From Hyphomicrobiales bacterium (lineage in GTDB: Bacteria; Pseudomonadota; Alphaproteobacteria; Rhizobiales; Rhizobiaceae), in assembly GCA_900473185.1 (NCBI GenBank), contig UCKU01000012.1, forward strand, positions 212,581-276,580: a DNA stretch of 64,000 bases. Direction: 5' to 3'. Positions 44,135 to 52,354 of this stretch are shown in pieces. Positions within the stretch are counted from its first letter, which is position 1, and each line of letters begins with the position of its first letter. Made by a program: the position numbers and the translations under genes. The notes beneath the pieces were generated by a model that saw nothing but the letters and a program-made list of their open reading frames with translations, ran no database searches and was not told the DNA's origin.

Positions 44135-45094
44135 TCAGAGCTTGCGGAGTGAACTCGGACTGGTGCTGTAGAAGCCGCGAAAGAGGCGCGAAAAATGCGC
44201 GGCGCTGGAAAAACCTGTCGCGACGGCGATCTCGGAGATCGACAGCGGGCTCTGCTCAAGGAGCCTTCGGGCGTGCTGCAGCCTGATGCGTCTGTATTGC
44301 TCGAGGAAGGTCGTATCGAGGTGAGCGGCGAACAGGCGGTCGAGATGGCGCGTCGTCACCCCGGCAATGCGGGCCATGGCTGCACGGTTGAGCGGCATCT
44401 CGATGGTTTCCTCCATCTTCTCCAGGACGCTCAGCAGACCCGGATGGTGCACGCCGTAGCGCTCGGCAAGGGAAGCGCGCTGCGGCGCTGTCGGCTGGCC
44501 GACCTCGGTATGCAGGAACCAGTCGCTGACCCGGCGGGCGAAATCCGGCCCCATGCGCTCTGCGATCAGTGCGTGCATCATGTCGAGCGGCGCAATGCCG
44601 CCGCCGCAGGTAATGCGGTTGCCGTCGACAACGAAACGCGCCTGACGTGGCGACAGGTCGGGAAAGGCTTCGAGAAGCGCCGGCGCATGCTCCCAATGGA
44701 TTGTAAAGTCACGGCCTGTCAGCAGCCCGGCCTCAGCCAGCAGATAGGGACCGCCCGAAATGCCGCCGATGCGCACGCCTTCGCGCGCGAGCTGCCGCAT
44801 GCAGGAAAGCACGGCCGGATAGTGCCAGTCGCGCGGCGAGCCGCCGGCGCAGACGAAGACAGTGCCGAGCCCAAAACCGCGACCGGGAAGCGGCGCGGCC
44901 GGAACCGGTACGCCACCGGAAGACAAAACCGCCCCGCCTTCCGGCGAAAAGCATGAGATGCGGTAGATTTCCCGCCCGGCGAGCAGGTTGGCTGCGCGCA
45001 GCGGCTCGCTCGCCGAGGCATAGGACATCAGGGCAAATCCCGGCAGAAGAATGAAGCCGATGGAATGCAGGTTTTTTGCTTCGATAGACGCCAT
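44135..45094 (-). CDS. GlxA-family (DJ-1/PfpI-AraC) transcriptional regulator
   Basis: A 319-residue regulator. The N-terminal DJ-1/PfpI-like domain (IGFILLPGFALMSYASASEP, GGISGGPYLLAEAGLLTGR) is followed by a C-terminal AraC-type double helix-turn-helix (MARIAGVTTRHLDRLFAAHL, ISEIAVATGFSSAAHFSRLF). It is the same class as S. meliloti GlxA, which neighbours glxBCD. It stands between the minus operon and the divergent mgdABCD genes, so it likely controls one or both. Two ATGTCC boxes 21 bases apart lie at and upstream of its start. Confidence 0.87.
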   Translation of the reverse strand: MASIEAKNLHSIGFILLPGFALMSYASASEPLRAANLLAGREIYRISCFSPEGGAVLSSGGVPVPAAPLPGRGFGLGTVFVCAGGSPRDWHYPAVLSCMRQLAREGVRIGGISGGPYLLAEAGLLTGRDFTIHWEHAPALLEAFPDLSPRQARFVVDGNRITCGGGIAPLDMMHALIAERMGPDFARRVSDWFLHTEVGQPTAPQRASLAERYGVHHPGLLSVLEKMEETIEMPLNRAAMARIAGVTTRHLDRLFAAHLDTTFLEQYRRIRLQHARRLLEQSPLSISEIAVATGFSSAAHFSRLFRGFYSTSPSSLRKL

Positions 45095-45182
45095 GTCCCT
45101 TTCTTATCGATAAATGTCCTAAACAGGCAAGTCGCGCCTCGCCTTTCTGGCATCATGGCATCAGCTCCCACCGGATCTATTC
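45095..45182. promoter_or_regulatory. Divergent control region glxA-type regulator / mgdA
   Basis: ATGTCC occurs at 45093-45098 and 45114-45119, two helical turns apart as AraC-family regulators prefer. The first copy overlaps the regulator's start codon. A perfect tandem repeat TGGCATCA-TGGCATCA occupies 45148-45163, 20 bases before mgdA. Operator function is inferred. Confidence 0.4.
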
Positions 45183-46433
45183 ATGCGCTATTCCGCTCTT
45201 TCCATCTTCTTAAACGGGCTTCGCGGTAACAATGGCTGGGCGCCCGCTTGGCGTCAGCCTTCGCCGAAGCCGCATTATGACGTCATCATCGTGGGTGGCG
45301 GCGGCCATGGTCTTGCGACGGCCTACTATCTCGCCAAGATGTTCGGCATCACCAATGTCGCCGTGCTGGAGAAGAGCTATCTCGGCTCCGGCAATATCGG
45401 CCGCAACACGACGATCATCCGCTCCAACTACCTGCTGCCCGGCAACAACCCCTTCTACGAGTTGTCGATGAAGCTCTGGGAGGGACTCGAACAGGATTTC
45501 AACTTCAACGCCATGGTCTCGCAGCGTGGTGTCTTGAACCTCTTCCATTCCGATGCGCAGCGCGATGCCTATACAAGGCGCGGCAATGGCATGCGTCTGC
45601 ACGGCGTCGATGCAGAACTCCTCGACCGGGCTGCGGTCCGCAAGATGCTGCCCTTCCTCGATTTCGATAATGCCCGCTTCCCCGTCATGGGCGGCCTCCT
45701 CCAGCCGCGTGGCGGCACGGTGCGCCATGATGCGGTCGCCTGGGGCTATGCCCGTGGCGCTGACAGCCGCGGCGTCGACATCATCACAAATTGCGAGGTC
45801 ACAGGCATTCGCAGCGAGAATGGCAGGGTGACAGGCGTCGAGACCACCAGGGGCTTCATCGGTTGCGGCAAGCTGGCGCTCGCTGCCGCCGGCAATTCCA
45901 CCGTGGTCGCCGACATGGCGGGCCTGCGTCTGCCGATCGAGAGCCATGTGCTGCAGGCCTTCGTCACCGAGGGGCTGAAACCTTTCATCGATACCGTCGT
46001 CACCTTTGGCGCCGGCCATTTCTACGTTTCGCAGTCGGACAAGGGCGGCCTCGTCTTCGGCGGCGATATCGACGGCTACAATTCCTATGCCCAGCGCGGC
46101 AATCTCGCCACTGTCGAGCACGTCGCCGAAGCCGGCGTGGCAATGATCCCATCGCTGACGCGGGTCAGATATCTGCGCAGCTGGGGCGGCGTCATGGACA
46201 TGAGCATGGACGGCTCGCCGATCATCGACCGCACACATATTGACAATCTCTACCTGAATGCCGGCTGGTGTTACGGCGGCTTCAAGGCCACACCCGCCTC
46301 CGGCTATTGCTACGCCCATCTGATCGCCCGCAACGAGCCACACGAGACGGCGCGCGAGCTGCGTCTCGACCGTTTTCGGCGCGGCTACCAGATCGACGAA
46401 AAGGGCGTCGGCGCCCAGCCCAACCTGCATTGA
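45183..46433 (+). CDS. mgdA: N-methylglutamate dehydrogenase subunit A (SoxB-like beta subunit)
   Basis: A 416-residue flavoprotein of the heterotetrameric sarcosine oxidase beta type. HYDVIIVGGGGHGLATAYYL near residue 31 binds FAD. GGTVRHDAVAWGYARGAD places His182 where sarcosine oxidase beta attaches FMN covalently. The C-terminal MDGSPIIDRTHIDNLYLNAG is the substrate-domain signature. Sequence alone would read as soxB. Its position opposite mgsABC-gmaS matches mgdABCD of the N-methylglutamate pathway, in which the dehydrogenase regenerates glutamate and passes the methyl carbon to THF. Confidence 0.82.
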   Translation: MRYSALSIFLNGLRGNNGWAPAWRQPSPKPHYDVIIVGGGGHGLATAYYLAKMFGITNVAVLEKSYLGSGNIGRNTTIIRSNYLLPGNNPFYELSMKLWEGLEQDFNFNAMVSQRGVLNLFHSDAQRDAYTRRGNGMRLHGVDAELLDRAAVRKMLPFLDFDNARFPVMGGLLQPRGGTVRHDAVAWGYARGADSRGVDIITNCEVTGIRSENGRVTGVETTRGFIGCGKLALAAAGNSTVVADMAGLRLPIESHVLQAFVTEGLKPFIDTVVTFGAGHFYVSQSDKGGLVFGGDIDGYNSYAQRGNLATVEHVAEAGVAMIPSLTRVRYLRSWGGVMDMSMDGSPIIDRTHIDNLYLNAGWCYGGFKATPASGYCYAHLIARNEPHETARELRLDRFRRGYQIDEKGVGAQPNLH

Positions 46434-46445
46434 GGACATGACGCC

Positions 46446-46724
46446 ATGGCAAGCCTGATTTCCTGCCCGCATTGCGGCATCCGTCCCAAGGAGGAATTCA
46501 CCATCCGTGGCGATGCGAGCCTCACCCGGCCGGCAGCGGATGCCGGCGCTGACGCCTGGTACGACTACGTCTATCTGCGGGACAATCCGAAGGGACGGCA
46601 CAAGGAGTACTGGCACCATTCCTCCGGCTGCCGCCGCTGGCTGATTGTTGAGCGCGACACTGTCACCCATGCCGTTCATGCCGTCAGTGATGCCGCGCTT
46701 GCCAAGCTCGGAGGTGCGGCATGA
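46446..46724 (+). CDS. mgdB: N-methylglutamate dehydrogenase subunit B (SoxD-like delta subunit)
   Basis: A 92-residue small subunit with the zinc site of sarcosine oxidase delta: the pair CPHCG at residues 7-10, and HHSSGC near residue 60 providing His and Cys ligands. It has GAGGACATGACGCC before its ATG and a four-base ATGA overlap with the next gene. It holds the large complex together structurally in the sarcosine oxidase homologue. Confidence 0.85.
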   Translation: MASLISCPHCGIRPKEEFTIRGDASLTRPAADAGADAWYDYVYLRDNPKGRHKEYWHHSSGCRRWLIVERDTVTHAVHAVSDAALAKLGGAA

Positions 46725-49654
46725 CGAGTTCGCGGCTTCCCAGCGGCGGCCGGATCGACCGATCGCGCACGCTGAACTTTACCTTCGATGGCAGACAACT
46801 GACCGGTCATCCCGGCGATACGCTCGCCTCCGCCCTTCTTGCCAACGGCATCCAGCTCGTCGGCCGCAGCTTCAAGTATCACCGGCCGCGCGGCATCTTG
46901 ACGGCGGGCGCGGCTGAGCCCAACGCGCTGGTCACGACGGGCACTGGCGGCCGCACAGAGGCCAACACGCGTGCCACGATGATCGAACTCCATGAGGGGC
47001 TCATCGCCAGCAGCCAGAACCGATGGCCCTCGCTCGGCTTTGACATTGGCGCCGTCAACGGCTTGCTGTCGCCCTTCCTGAGCGCCGGCTTCTACTACAA
47101 GACCTTCATGTGGCCGGCAGCCCTTTGGGAAAGGCTCTACGAGCCGCTGATCCGCAAGGCTGCGGGCCTCGGCACGGCTTCCTACGTACCGGATCCGGAT
47201 TCCTACGAGAAATGCTGGGTTCACTGCGACCTGCTCATCGTCGGCGCGGGGCCTGCCGGCCTTGCAGCGGCGCTGACGGCAGGGCGCGCCGGTGCCCGCA
47301 TCATCCTCGCCGATGAAGGTTTCGCGCTCGGCGGCAGCCTGCTTCTCGAAAGCGGCACCGCGCTGCAGGACATGCTCAATGAACTCGAAGGCCTGCCGAA
47401 TGTCCGTCTCCTGCCACGCACCACGGTCGTCGGCTGGTACGACGACAATGTCTTCGGCGCAGTCGAGCGTGTGCAAAAACATGTGGCACTGCCCGATCCG
47501 CATCGGCCCATCGAGCGCCTCTGGCGTATCATCGCCAAACAGGCGATCCTCGCCTCGGGCGCCGAAGAGCGGCCGCTCGTCTTCGGCGGCAACGATATTC
47601 CAGGCGTGATGATGGCCGGTGCTATGCACAGCTATCTCGGCCGCCAGGCGGTGACGCCCGGCGCCCGCACTGTGATCTTCACCAGTAATGCGTCCGGCTA
47701 TCGCATGGCGGCCGTGCTCGAAGCCGCCGGTGTCGATGTCGCCGCCATCGTCGACAGCCGCGATGCAACTGACAATGCCTGGTGCGGACGCGCCCGGGTG
47801 CTGAATGGCAGCCGGGTGCGCGACGCGCATGGCGGCAAACGTCTGCGCCATGTCACGATCGAGACCGCTTCGGCAACGCAGCGCATCGAGGCGGATGCAC
47901 TTGCCATGTCCGGTGGCTGGAGCCCGATCATCCACCTTGCCTGCCATCGCGGCGCCAAGCCGGTCTGGTCGGAGGAAAAGGCAGCCTTCCTGGCGCCGGA
48001 ACGCCAGCAGGGATTGTCGATCGCCGGCTCTGCGGCCGGGCTCGGCTCGACGGAATCCTGCCTCGGCGATGGCGCGGCCAAGGCCGTCGAGGCGCTGCGG
48101 GCGATCGGCTTCGTCAAGGTCGTGGCCGCCTTCGCGCCTGTCGAGGAAACCGAGGCGGCATCGAAGCCGCTCTGGTCCGTCAAGGGCGGAAAGGGCAAGG
48201 CCTTCGTCGATTATCAGAACGACGTACACCTCAAAGATCTCGGCCTTGCCGTTCGCGAGGGATATGGGCATGTCGAGCTTGCCAAACGCTATACGACAAG
48301 CGGCATGGCGACCGACCAGGGCAAGCTTTCCAATATCAATGCGATCGGCATCCTGGCCGAGGCTCGCGGCGTGTCGCCTGCCGAAGTCGGCACGACCACA
48401 TTCCGTCCCTTCTATACGCCTGTCTCCTTCGGCGCGCTGACGGGCGGCTCGCGCGGCCGTCATTTCCAGCCGGTGCGCAGGTCACCGCTACATGGCTGGG
48501 CCAAGAAAAATGGCGCCGTCTTCGTCGAGACCGGGCTCTGGCACCGCTCCTCCTGGTTTCCACGTGCGGGAGAGACGAATTGGCGCGAGAGCGTCGACCG
48601 CGAGGTACTGAACATCCGGCAGAATGCCGGCATTTGCGACGTCTCCACCCTCGGCAAGATCGAGGTCTTCGGCAGAGATGCCGCTGCCTTCCTCGACCGC
48701 GTCTACTGCAATGGCTTTGCCAAGCTGCCGGTCGGCCGGGCGCGCTACGGCATCATGCTGCGTGAGGACGGCCTGATCTATGACGACGGCACGACGAGCC
48801 GTTTCGCCGAGGACCATTTCTTCATGACGACGACGACGGCGCTCGCCGCCGGCGTGCTGACCCATCTCGAATTCTGCGCCCAGACGCTCTGGCCGGAGCT
48901 CGACGTCCGTTTTGCCTCCTCGACCGACCAATGGGCGCAGATGGCGATCGCCGGCCCGAAATCGCGCGCGATCCTTTCCGAGATCGTCGACGAGGATATT
49001 TCCGATGCCGCCTTCCCCTTCATGAGTGCGCGCGTGGTCTCGCTCTTCGGCGGCGTGCTTGAGGGCCGGCTCTTCCGGATCTCCTTCTCCGGCGAACTCG
49101 CCTATGAACTCGCCGTGCCGGCCGGCTACGGCGAATGGGTCGCCGACCGGATCATGCAAGCGGGCGAAAGGCACGGCATCTGCCCCTACGGCACCGAGGC
49201 GCTCGGGGTCATGCGCATCGAGAAGGGCCATGTCACTCATGCCGAGATCAACGGAACGGTCACGCCAGGCGATCTCGGCTTCGCCCGCATGGTTTCGGCC
49301 ACCAAGCCCGACTTCATCGGCAAGGCGATGCTCGCCCGCGAAGGTTTGCAGGCCGAGGACCGCCCCCGTCTCGTCGGGGTCAAGCCACTCGATCCAGCGG
49401 CGAGCTTCCGCACCGGTTCCCACATCCTTGCCGAGCGTGCCGCCGCGACCCTTGAAAACGACCAGGGTTATGTGACCTCGAGCGCCTTCTCGCCAAGCCT
49501 TGGCCATACGATCGGCCTTGCGCTCGTCAAGCGCGGGCCGGAGCGCATAGGCGAAAAGGTCGTGGTCTGGAATGGCCTGAGAAACGAATTCACCGAGGCG
49601 GTGCTCTGCAGTCCCGTCTTCATCGATCCCGACAATGAGAAGCTCCATGCCTGA
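46721..49654 (+). CDS. mgdC: N-methylglutamate dehydrogenase subunit C (SoxA-like alpha subunit)
   Basis: A 977-residue subunit. The N-terminal ferredoxin-like fold (LNFTFDGRQLTGHPGDTLAS) lacks iron-sulfur cysteines, as in sarcosine oxidase alpha. A Rossmann nucleotide-binding module follows (DLLIVGAGPAGLAAALTAGR near 169, SGGWSPIIHLACH). A C-terminal GcvT-like folate domain spans about 600-960 (GKIEVFGRDAAAFLDRVY, YGTEALGVMRIEKGHVTHAE). The folate domain converts the imine-derived formaldehyde to methylene-THF. Its stop overlaps mgdD by eight bases. Confidence 0.87.
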   Translation: MTSSRLPSGGRIDRSRTLNFTFDGRQLTGHPGDTLASALLANGIQLVGRSFKYHRPRGILTAGAAEPNALVTTGTGGRTEANTRATMIELHEGLIASSQNRWPSLGFDIGAVNGLLSPFLSAGFYYKTFMWPAALWERLYEPLIRKAAGLGTASYVPDPDSYEKCWVHCDLLIVGAGPAGLAAALTAGRAGARIILADEGFALGGSLLLESGTALQDMLNELEGLPNVRLLPRTTVVGWYDDNVFGAVERVQKHVALPDPHRPIERLWRIIAKQAILASGAEERPLVFGGNDIPGVMMAGAMHSYLGRQAVTPGARTVIFTSNASGYRMAAVLEAAGVDVAAIVDSRDATDNAWCGRARVLNGSRVRDAHGGKRLRHVTIETASATQRIEADALAMSGGWSPIIHLACHRGAKPVWSEEKAAFLAPERQQGLSIAGSAAGLGSTESCLGDGAAKAVEALRAIGFVKVVAAFAPVEETEAASKPLWSVKGGKGKAFVDYQNDVHLKDLGLAVREGYGHVELAKRYTTSGMATDQGKLSNINAIGILAEARGVSPAEVGTTTFRPFYTPVSFGALTGGSRGRHFQPVRRSPLHGWAKKNGAVFVETGLWHRSSWFPRAGETNWRESVDREVLNIRQNAGICDVSTLGKIEVFGRDAAAFLDRVYCNGFAKLPVGRARYGIMLREDGLIYDDGTTSRFAEDHFFMTTTTALAAGVLTHLEFCAQTLWPELDVRFASSTDQWAQMAIAGPKSRAILSEIVDEDISDAAFPFMSARVVSLFGGVLEGRLFRISFSGELAYELAVPAGYGEWVADRIMQAGERHGICPYGTEALGVMRIEKGHVTHAEINGTVTPGDLGFARMVSATKPDFIGKAMLAREGLQAEDRPRLVGVKPLDPAASFRTGSHILAERAAATLENDQGYVTSSAFSPSLGHTIGLALVKRGPERIGEKVVVWNGLRNEFTEAVLCSPVFIDPDNEKLHA

Positions 49655-50168
49655 ACGTCCCGAACATAAGCCGGCCCTCACGGGCAAGGAGACAGTTAAA
49701 GGCTCCGGCATCCGGATGGAGCCGCTGCCGGAAGGCCATCTCCTGCATGTCCTGGGCGCAATCGATGGCGATAGCCTCGCCAACGCGCTCTCTGCCGCTG
49801 GATTGGCAACCAGCGCTGTGCGGCCGGCCGGCTATCAGCAATGGTACATAACAGGCGAGGAAAGCCTACCGCCCTCGCGTATCGCGCTCCTTGCCGATCA
49901 TTTGAGAGGCAGAGGCTTCGTCTGCGACCAGAGCCATGGCCGCATCCGCATCGCTCTTTCCGGTCCCCGCGCTGCAGAGCTGCTCTCTCAGGGAACGGCG
50001 GTCGATCTCGATCCCGCCGTCTTCTCCGTCGGTCAATCGGCCGTCACACTTTTCGGACATGTCTCCGTCCAGCTGACGCGCACGCAGGCGACGCGCTTCG
50101 AGCTTACGGTGCTGCGCAGCTTTGCCGAGGATCTCTACGAGATGCTCGAACACACCGCGGCGGCCTGA
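49647..50168 (+). CDS. mgdD: N-methylglutamate dehydrogenase subunit D (SoxG-like gamma subunit)
   Basis: A 173-residue GcvT-like gamma subunit with ATSAVRPAGYQQWYITGEES, GRIRIALSGPRAAELLSQG and VDLDPAVFSVGQSAVTLFGH (the region contacting the flavin subunit in sarcosine oxidase). The ATG at 49647 sits inside the end of mgdC, six bases after GAGAAG. An earlier in-frame ATG at 49635 has no ribosome site. Last gene of mgdABCD; convergent with the old-yellow-enzyme-like gene. Confidence 0.82.
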   Translation: MPERPEHKPALTGKETVKGSGIRMEPLPEGHLLHVLGAIDGDSLANALSAAGLATSAVRPAGYQQWYITGEESLPPSRIALLADHLRGRGFVCDQSHGRIRIALSGPRAAELLSQGTAVDLDPAVFSVGQSAVTLFGHVSVQLTRTQATRFELTVLRSFAEDLYEMLEHTAAA

Positions 50169-50222
50169 GCGCAAGCCCTGAGGTCATATAGACACACAAA
50201 AGCCAGGCCCACGGTCAAGAGC

Positions 50223-52265
50223 TCAAAACAACGAACAGAACCTCAGAGCATCATAGACAGCGGCATGGATGTTGCGGCTGGAAACCGCATCGCCGATCCG
50301 CACGAGGTCGAAACGCCCCTCGCTATTGCGCTGTGGCAGCGGTGGCCGACGATTGATCAGGGCGGAATAATCCACAGCACCAAGATTTCGCGAAAGCAGC
50401 TTCAGTTCGAGATAGAGCCCGTCATTGGCAAACGTGCCATGTTCGACAACGACCTGGGACACGCGCCGCTCCCACTGTGCACCGTCTGCAAAATCCGATC
50501 CGAGTACGGCAACAAGGGCGTTGCCGTCGCGCCGGACGGATTTGAGCCGCGTGTTGATGGTAACCCTGACATTGCGTTCGGCGAAGGCACGGGCGTATGG
50601 AACGTGGTTCATGCCCCCCATATCGGGCGCGAAAAAGCGTTCGGGCGACACAAGCTCGAGTTCGGCACCGCTTTTGGCAATCACCTCAGCCGCCGACATG
50701 CCCGGATGTCCGCCATTGTCATCAAAGAGCAGCACCGTGTCGGCGATCCTGACGCCACCAGCGAGAATTTCCCAGGAAGAGGTCACCAGCTCGTCGCCGG
50801 CATCCAGTTCGGGTTGCTGCGCAATGCCACCGGTCGCAATGACAACAAGGTCGGGTTCAAAAGCAAGGACGTCACCTGCCTCTGCGTAGACATCATAATG
50901 CATGCGAACACCCAACCGCTCGAGTTCCGCCAGCCGCCAGTCGATGATGCCTATCATCTCTTTGCGTCGGGGATTGCGGACGAGCAGATTGACCTGTCCG
51001 CCGGCTTTTCCCGTTGCTTCCAGGACATCGACCACATGCCCGCGCTCCGCGAGCACACGGGCGGCCTCGAGGCCGGCCGGCCCCGCACCGACCACGACGG
51101 CCTTACGGAGAATCTCCGCCTTGGGGATCTCGTGCGGGATTTCCTCCTCACGACCGGTCGCGGCATTGTGGATACAAAGCGCCTCCCCGCCTTCATAGAT
51201 CCGGTCGAGACAATAGGTGGCGCCGACGCAGGGCCGGATGCGTGCCTCCTCGCCGCTTTCGATCTTTCGCACGATATGCGGGTCGGCAATATGGGCGCGC
51301 GTCATGCCGACCATGTCGAGCTTCCCCTCGGCGATCGCATGACGGGCGGTTGCTACGTCACCGATGCGCGCGGCATGAAAGACGGGGAGCTTGGTTATCG
51401 CCTTCACTTCGCCGGCAAAATCGAGATGCGGGGCAGACGCCATGCCCTGGATCGGAATGACCTCGTTGAGCGCGACATCGCTGTCGATATGACCGCGAAT
51501 GATGTTGAGAAAATCGATATCGCCGGATCGCGCGAATCGTGAAGCGATCTCTATGCCTTCCTCGCGTGACAGTCCTTTCTCCCAGTCCTCATCGGCGACA
51601 AGGCGCATGCCGACGATGAAATCCGGCCCAACCGCCTCGCGAACCGCCTGCGTGACCATGACAGAAAAACGCATGCGATTGTCGAGCGAACCGCCGAATT
51701 CGTCCTCGCGCCGATTGGCCGCCGGCGACCAGAAGCCATCGAGCAGATGGCCATAAGCCTCGATCTCGATACCGTCGAGGCCGGCTTCCTGCATGCGCTG
51801 CGCCGCCGTGGCATAGTCTGCCACAATGCGTTCGATGTCCCAGTCTTCGGCCTCTTTCGGGAAGGCCCGGTGTGCCGGCTCACGGATCGGCGAGGCTGAC
51901 AGCACCGGCAACCAGTCGCCCCTGTTCCAGCCTGTGCGGCGGCCGAGATGCGTGAGCTGGATCATGACCGCTGCACCGAATTCATGACAGTCGTCGGCAA
52001 GCTTCTTCAGCCAGGGCACGATCTCGTCGCGATAGGCATGGAGATTGCCGAAGGATGGCGGAGAGTCAGGCGAGACGATCGCCGATCCCGCCGTCATCGT
52101 CAGCGCAATACCGCCTCTCGCCTTTTCCCTGTGATAGAGCCGGTAGCGATCCGTCGGCATGCCGTTTTCCGAATAGGCCGGCTCGTGAGCGGTCGACATG
52201 ACGCGGTTTTTCAGCGTCAGGTGCTTGAGTTGGAAAGGCTGCAGCAGGGGGTCTTTGGAGAACAT
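50223..52265 (-). CDS. OYE/dienoyl-CoA-reductase-type N-demethylase-like flavoprotein (StcD/TMADH superfamily)
   Basis: A 680-residue protein. An N-terminal TIM barrel binds FMN (LLQPFQLKHLTLKNRVMSTA, HLGRRTGWNRGD). Its Fe-S segment has Cys346, Cys352 and Cys364. The second Cys of the usual C-x2-C is Ala349 (RPCVGATYC). From residue 389 a Rossmann pair (AVVVGAGPAGLEAARVLAER) binds FAD and NAD(P). The closest named relatives I recognise are N-methylproline/stachydrine demethylases and trimethylamine dehydrogenase. A tertiary or secondary N-methylamine such as N-methylproline or dimethylglycine is the likely substrate. MFSKDPLL at 52265 chosen; MGQNIGS at 52319 is possible. Confidence 0.75.
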   Translation of the reverse strand: MFSKDPLLQPFQLKHLTLKNRVMSTAHEPAYSENGMPTDRYRLYHREKARGGIALTMTAGSAIVSPDSPPSFGNLHAYRDEIVPWLKKLADDCHEFGAAVMIQLTHLGRRTGWNRGDWLPVLSASPIREPAHRAFPKEAEDWDIERIVADYATAAQRMQEAGLDGIEIEAYGHLLDGFWSPAANRREDEFGGSLDNRMRFSVMVTQAVREAVGPDFIVGMRLVADEDWEKGLSREEGIEIASRFARSGDIDFLNIIRGHIDSDVALNEVIPIQGMASAPHLDFAGEVKAITKLPVFHAARIGDVATARHAIAEGKLDMVGMTRAHIADPHIVRKIESGEEARIRPCVGATYCLDRIYEGGEALCIHNAATGREEEIPHEIPKAEILRKAVVVGAGPAGLEAARVLAERGHVVDVLEATGKAGGQVNLLVRNPRRKEMIGIIDWRLAELERLGVRMHYDVYAEAGDVLAFEPDLVVIATGGIAQQPELDAGDELVTSSWEILAGGVRIADTVLLFDDNGGHPGMSAAEVIAKSGAELELVSPERFFAPDMGGMNHVPYARAFAERNVRVTINTRLKSVRRDGNALVAVLGSDFADGAQWERRVSQVVVEHGTFANDGLYLELKLLSRNLGAVDYSALINRRPPLPQRNSEGRFDLVRIGDAVSSRNIHAAVYDALRFCSLF

Positions 52266-52354
52266 GTCCGCACTCGTTGCTTGGGTGGGAGTGGCAATCG
52301 AACCGATATTCTGACCCATGCCGCCTGAAATGACGATCCGATCGGCGTCGCTTT

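Noticed and set aside
45183..50168. Plain assignment as sarcosine oxidase soxBDAG
   Set aside because: Not excluded by sequence, but the mgs-gmaS-tmm-tdm neighbourhood makes N-methylglutamate dehydrogenase the better reading.
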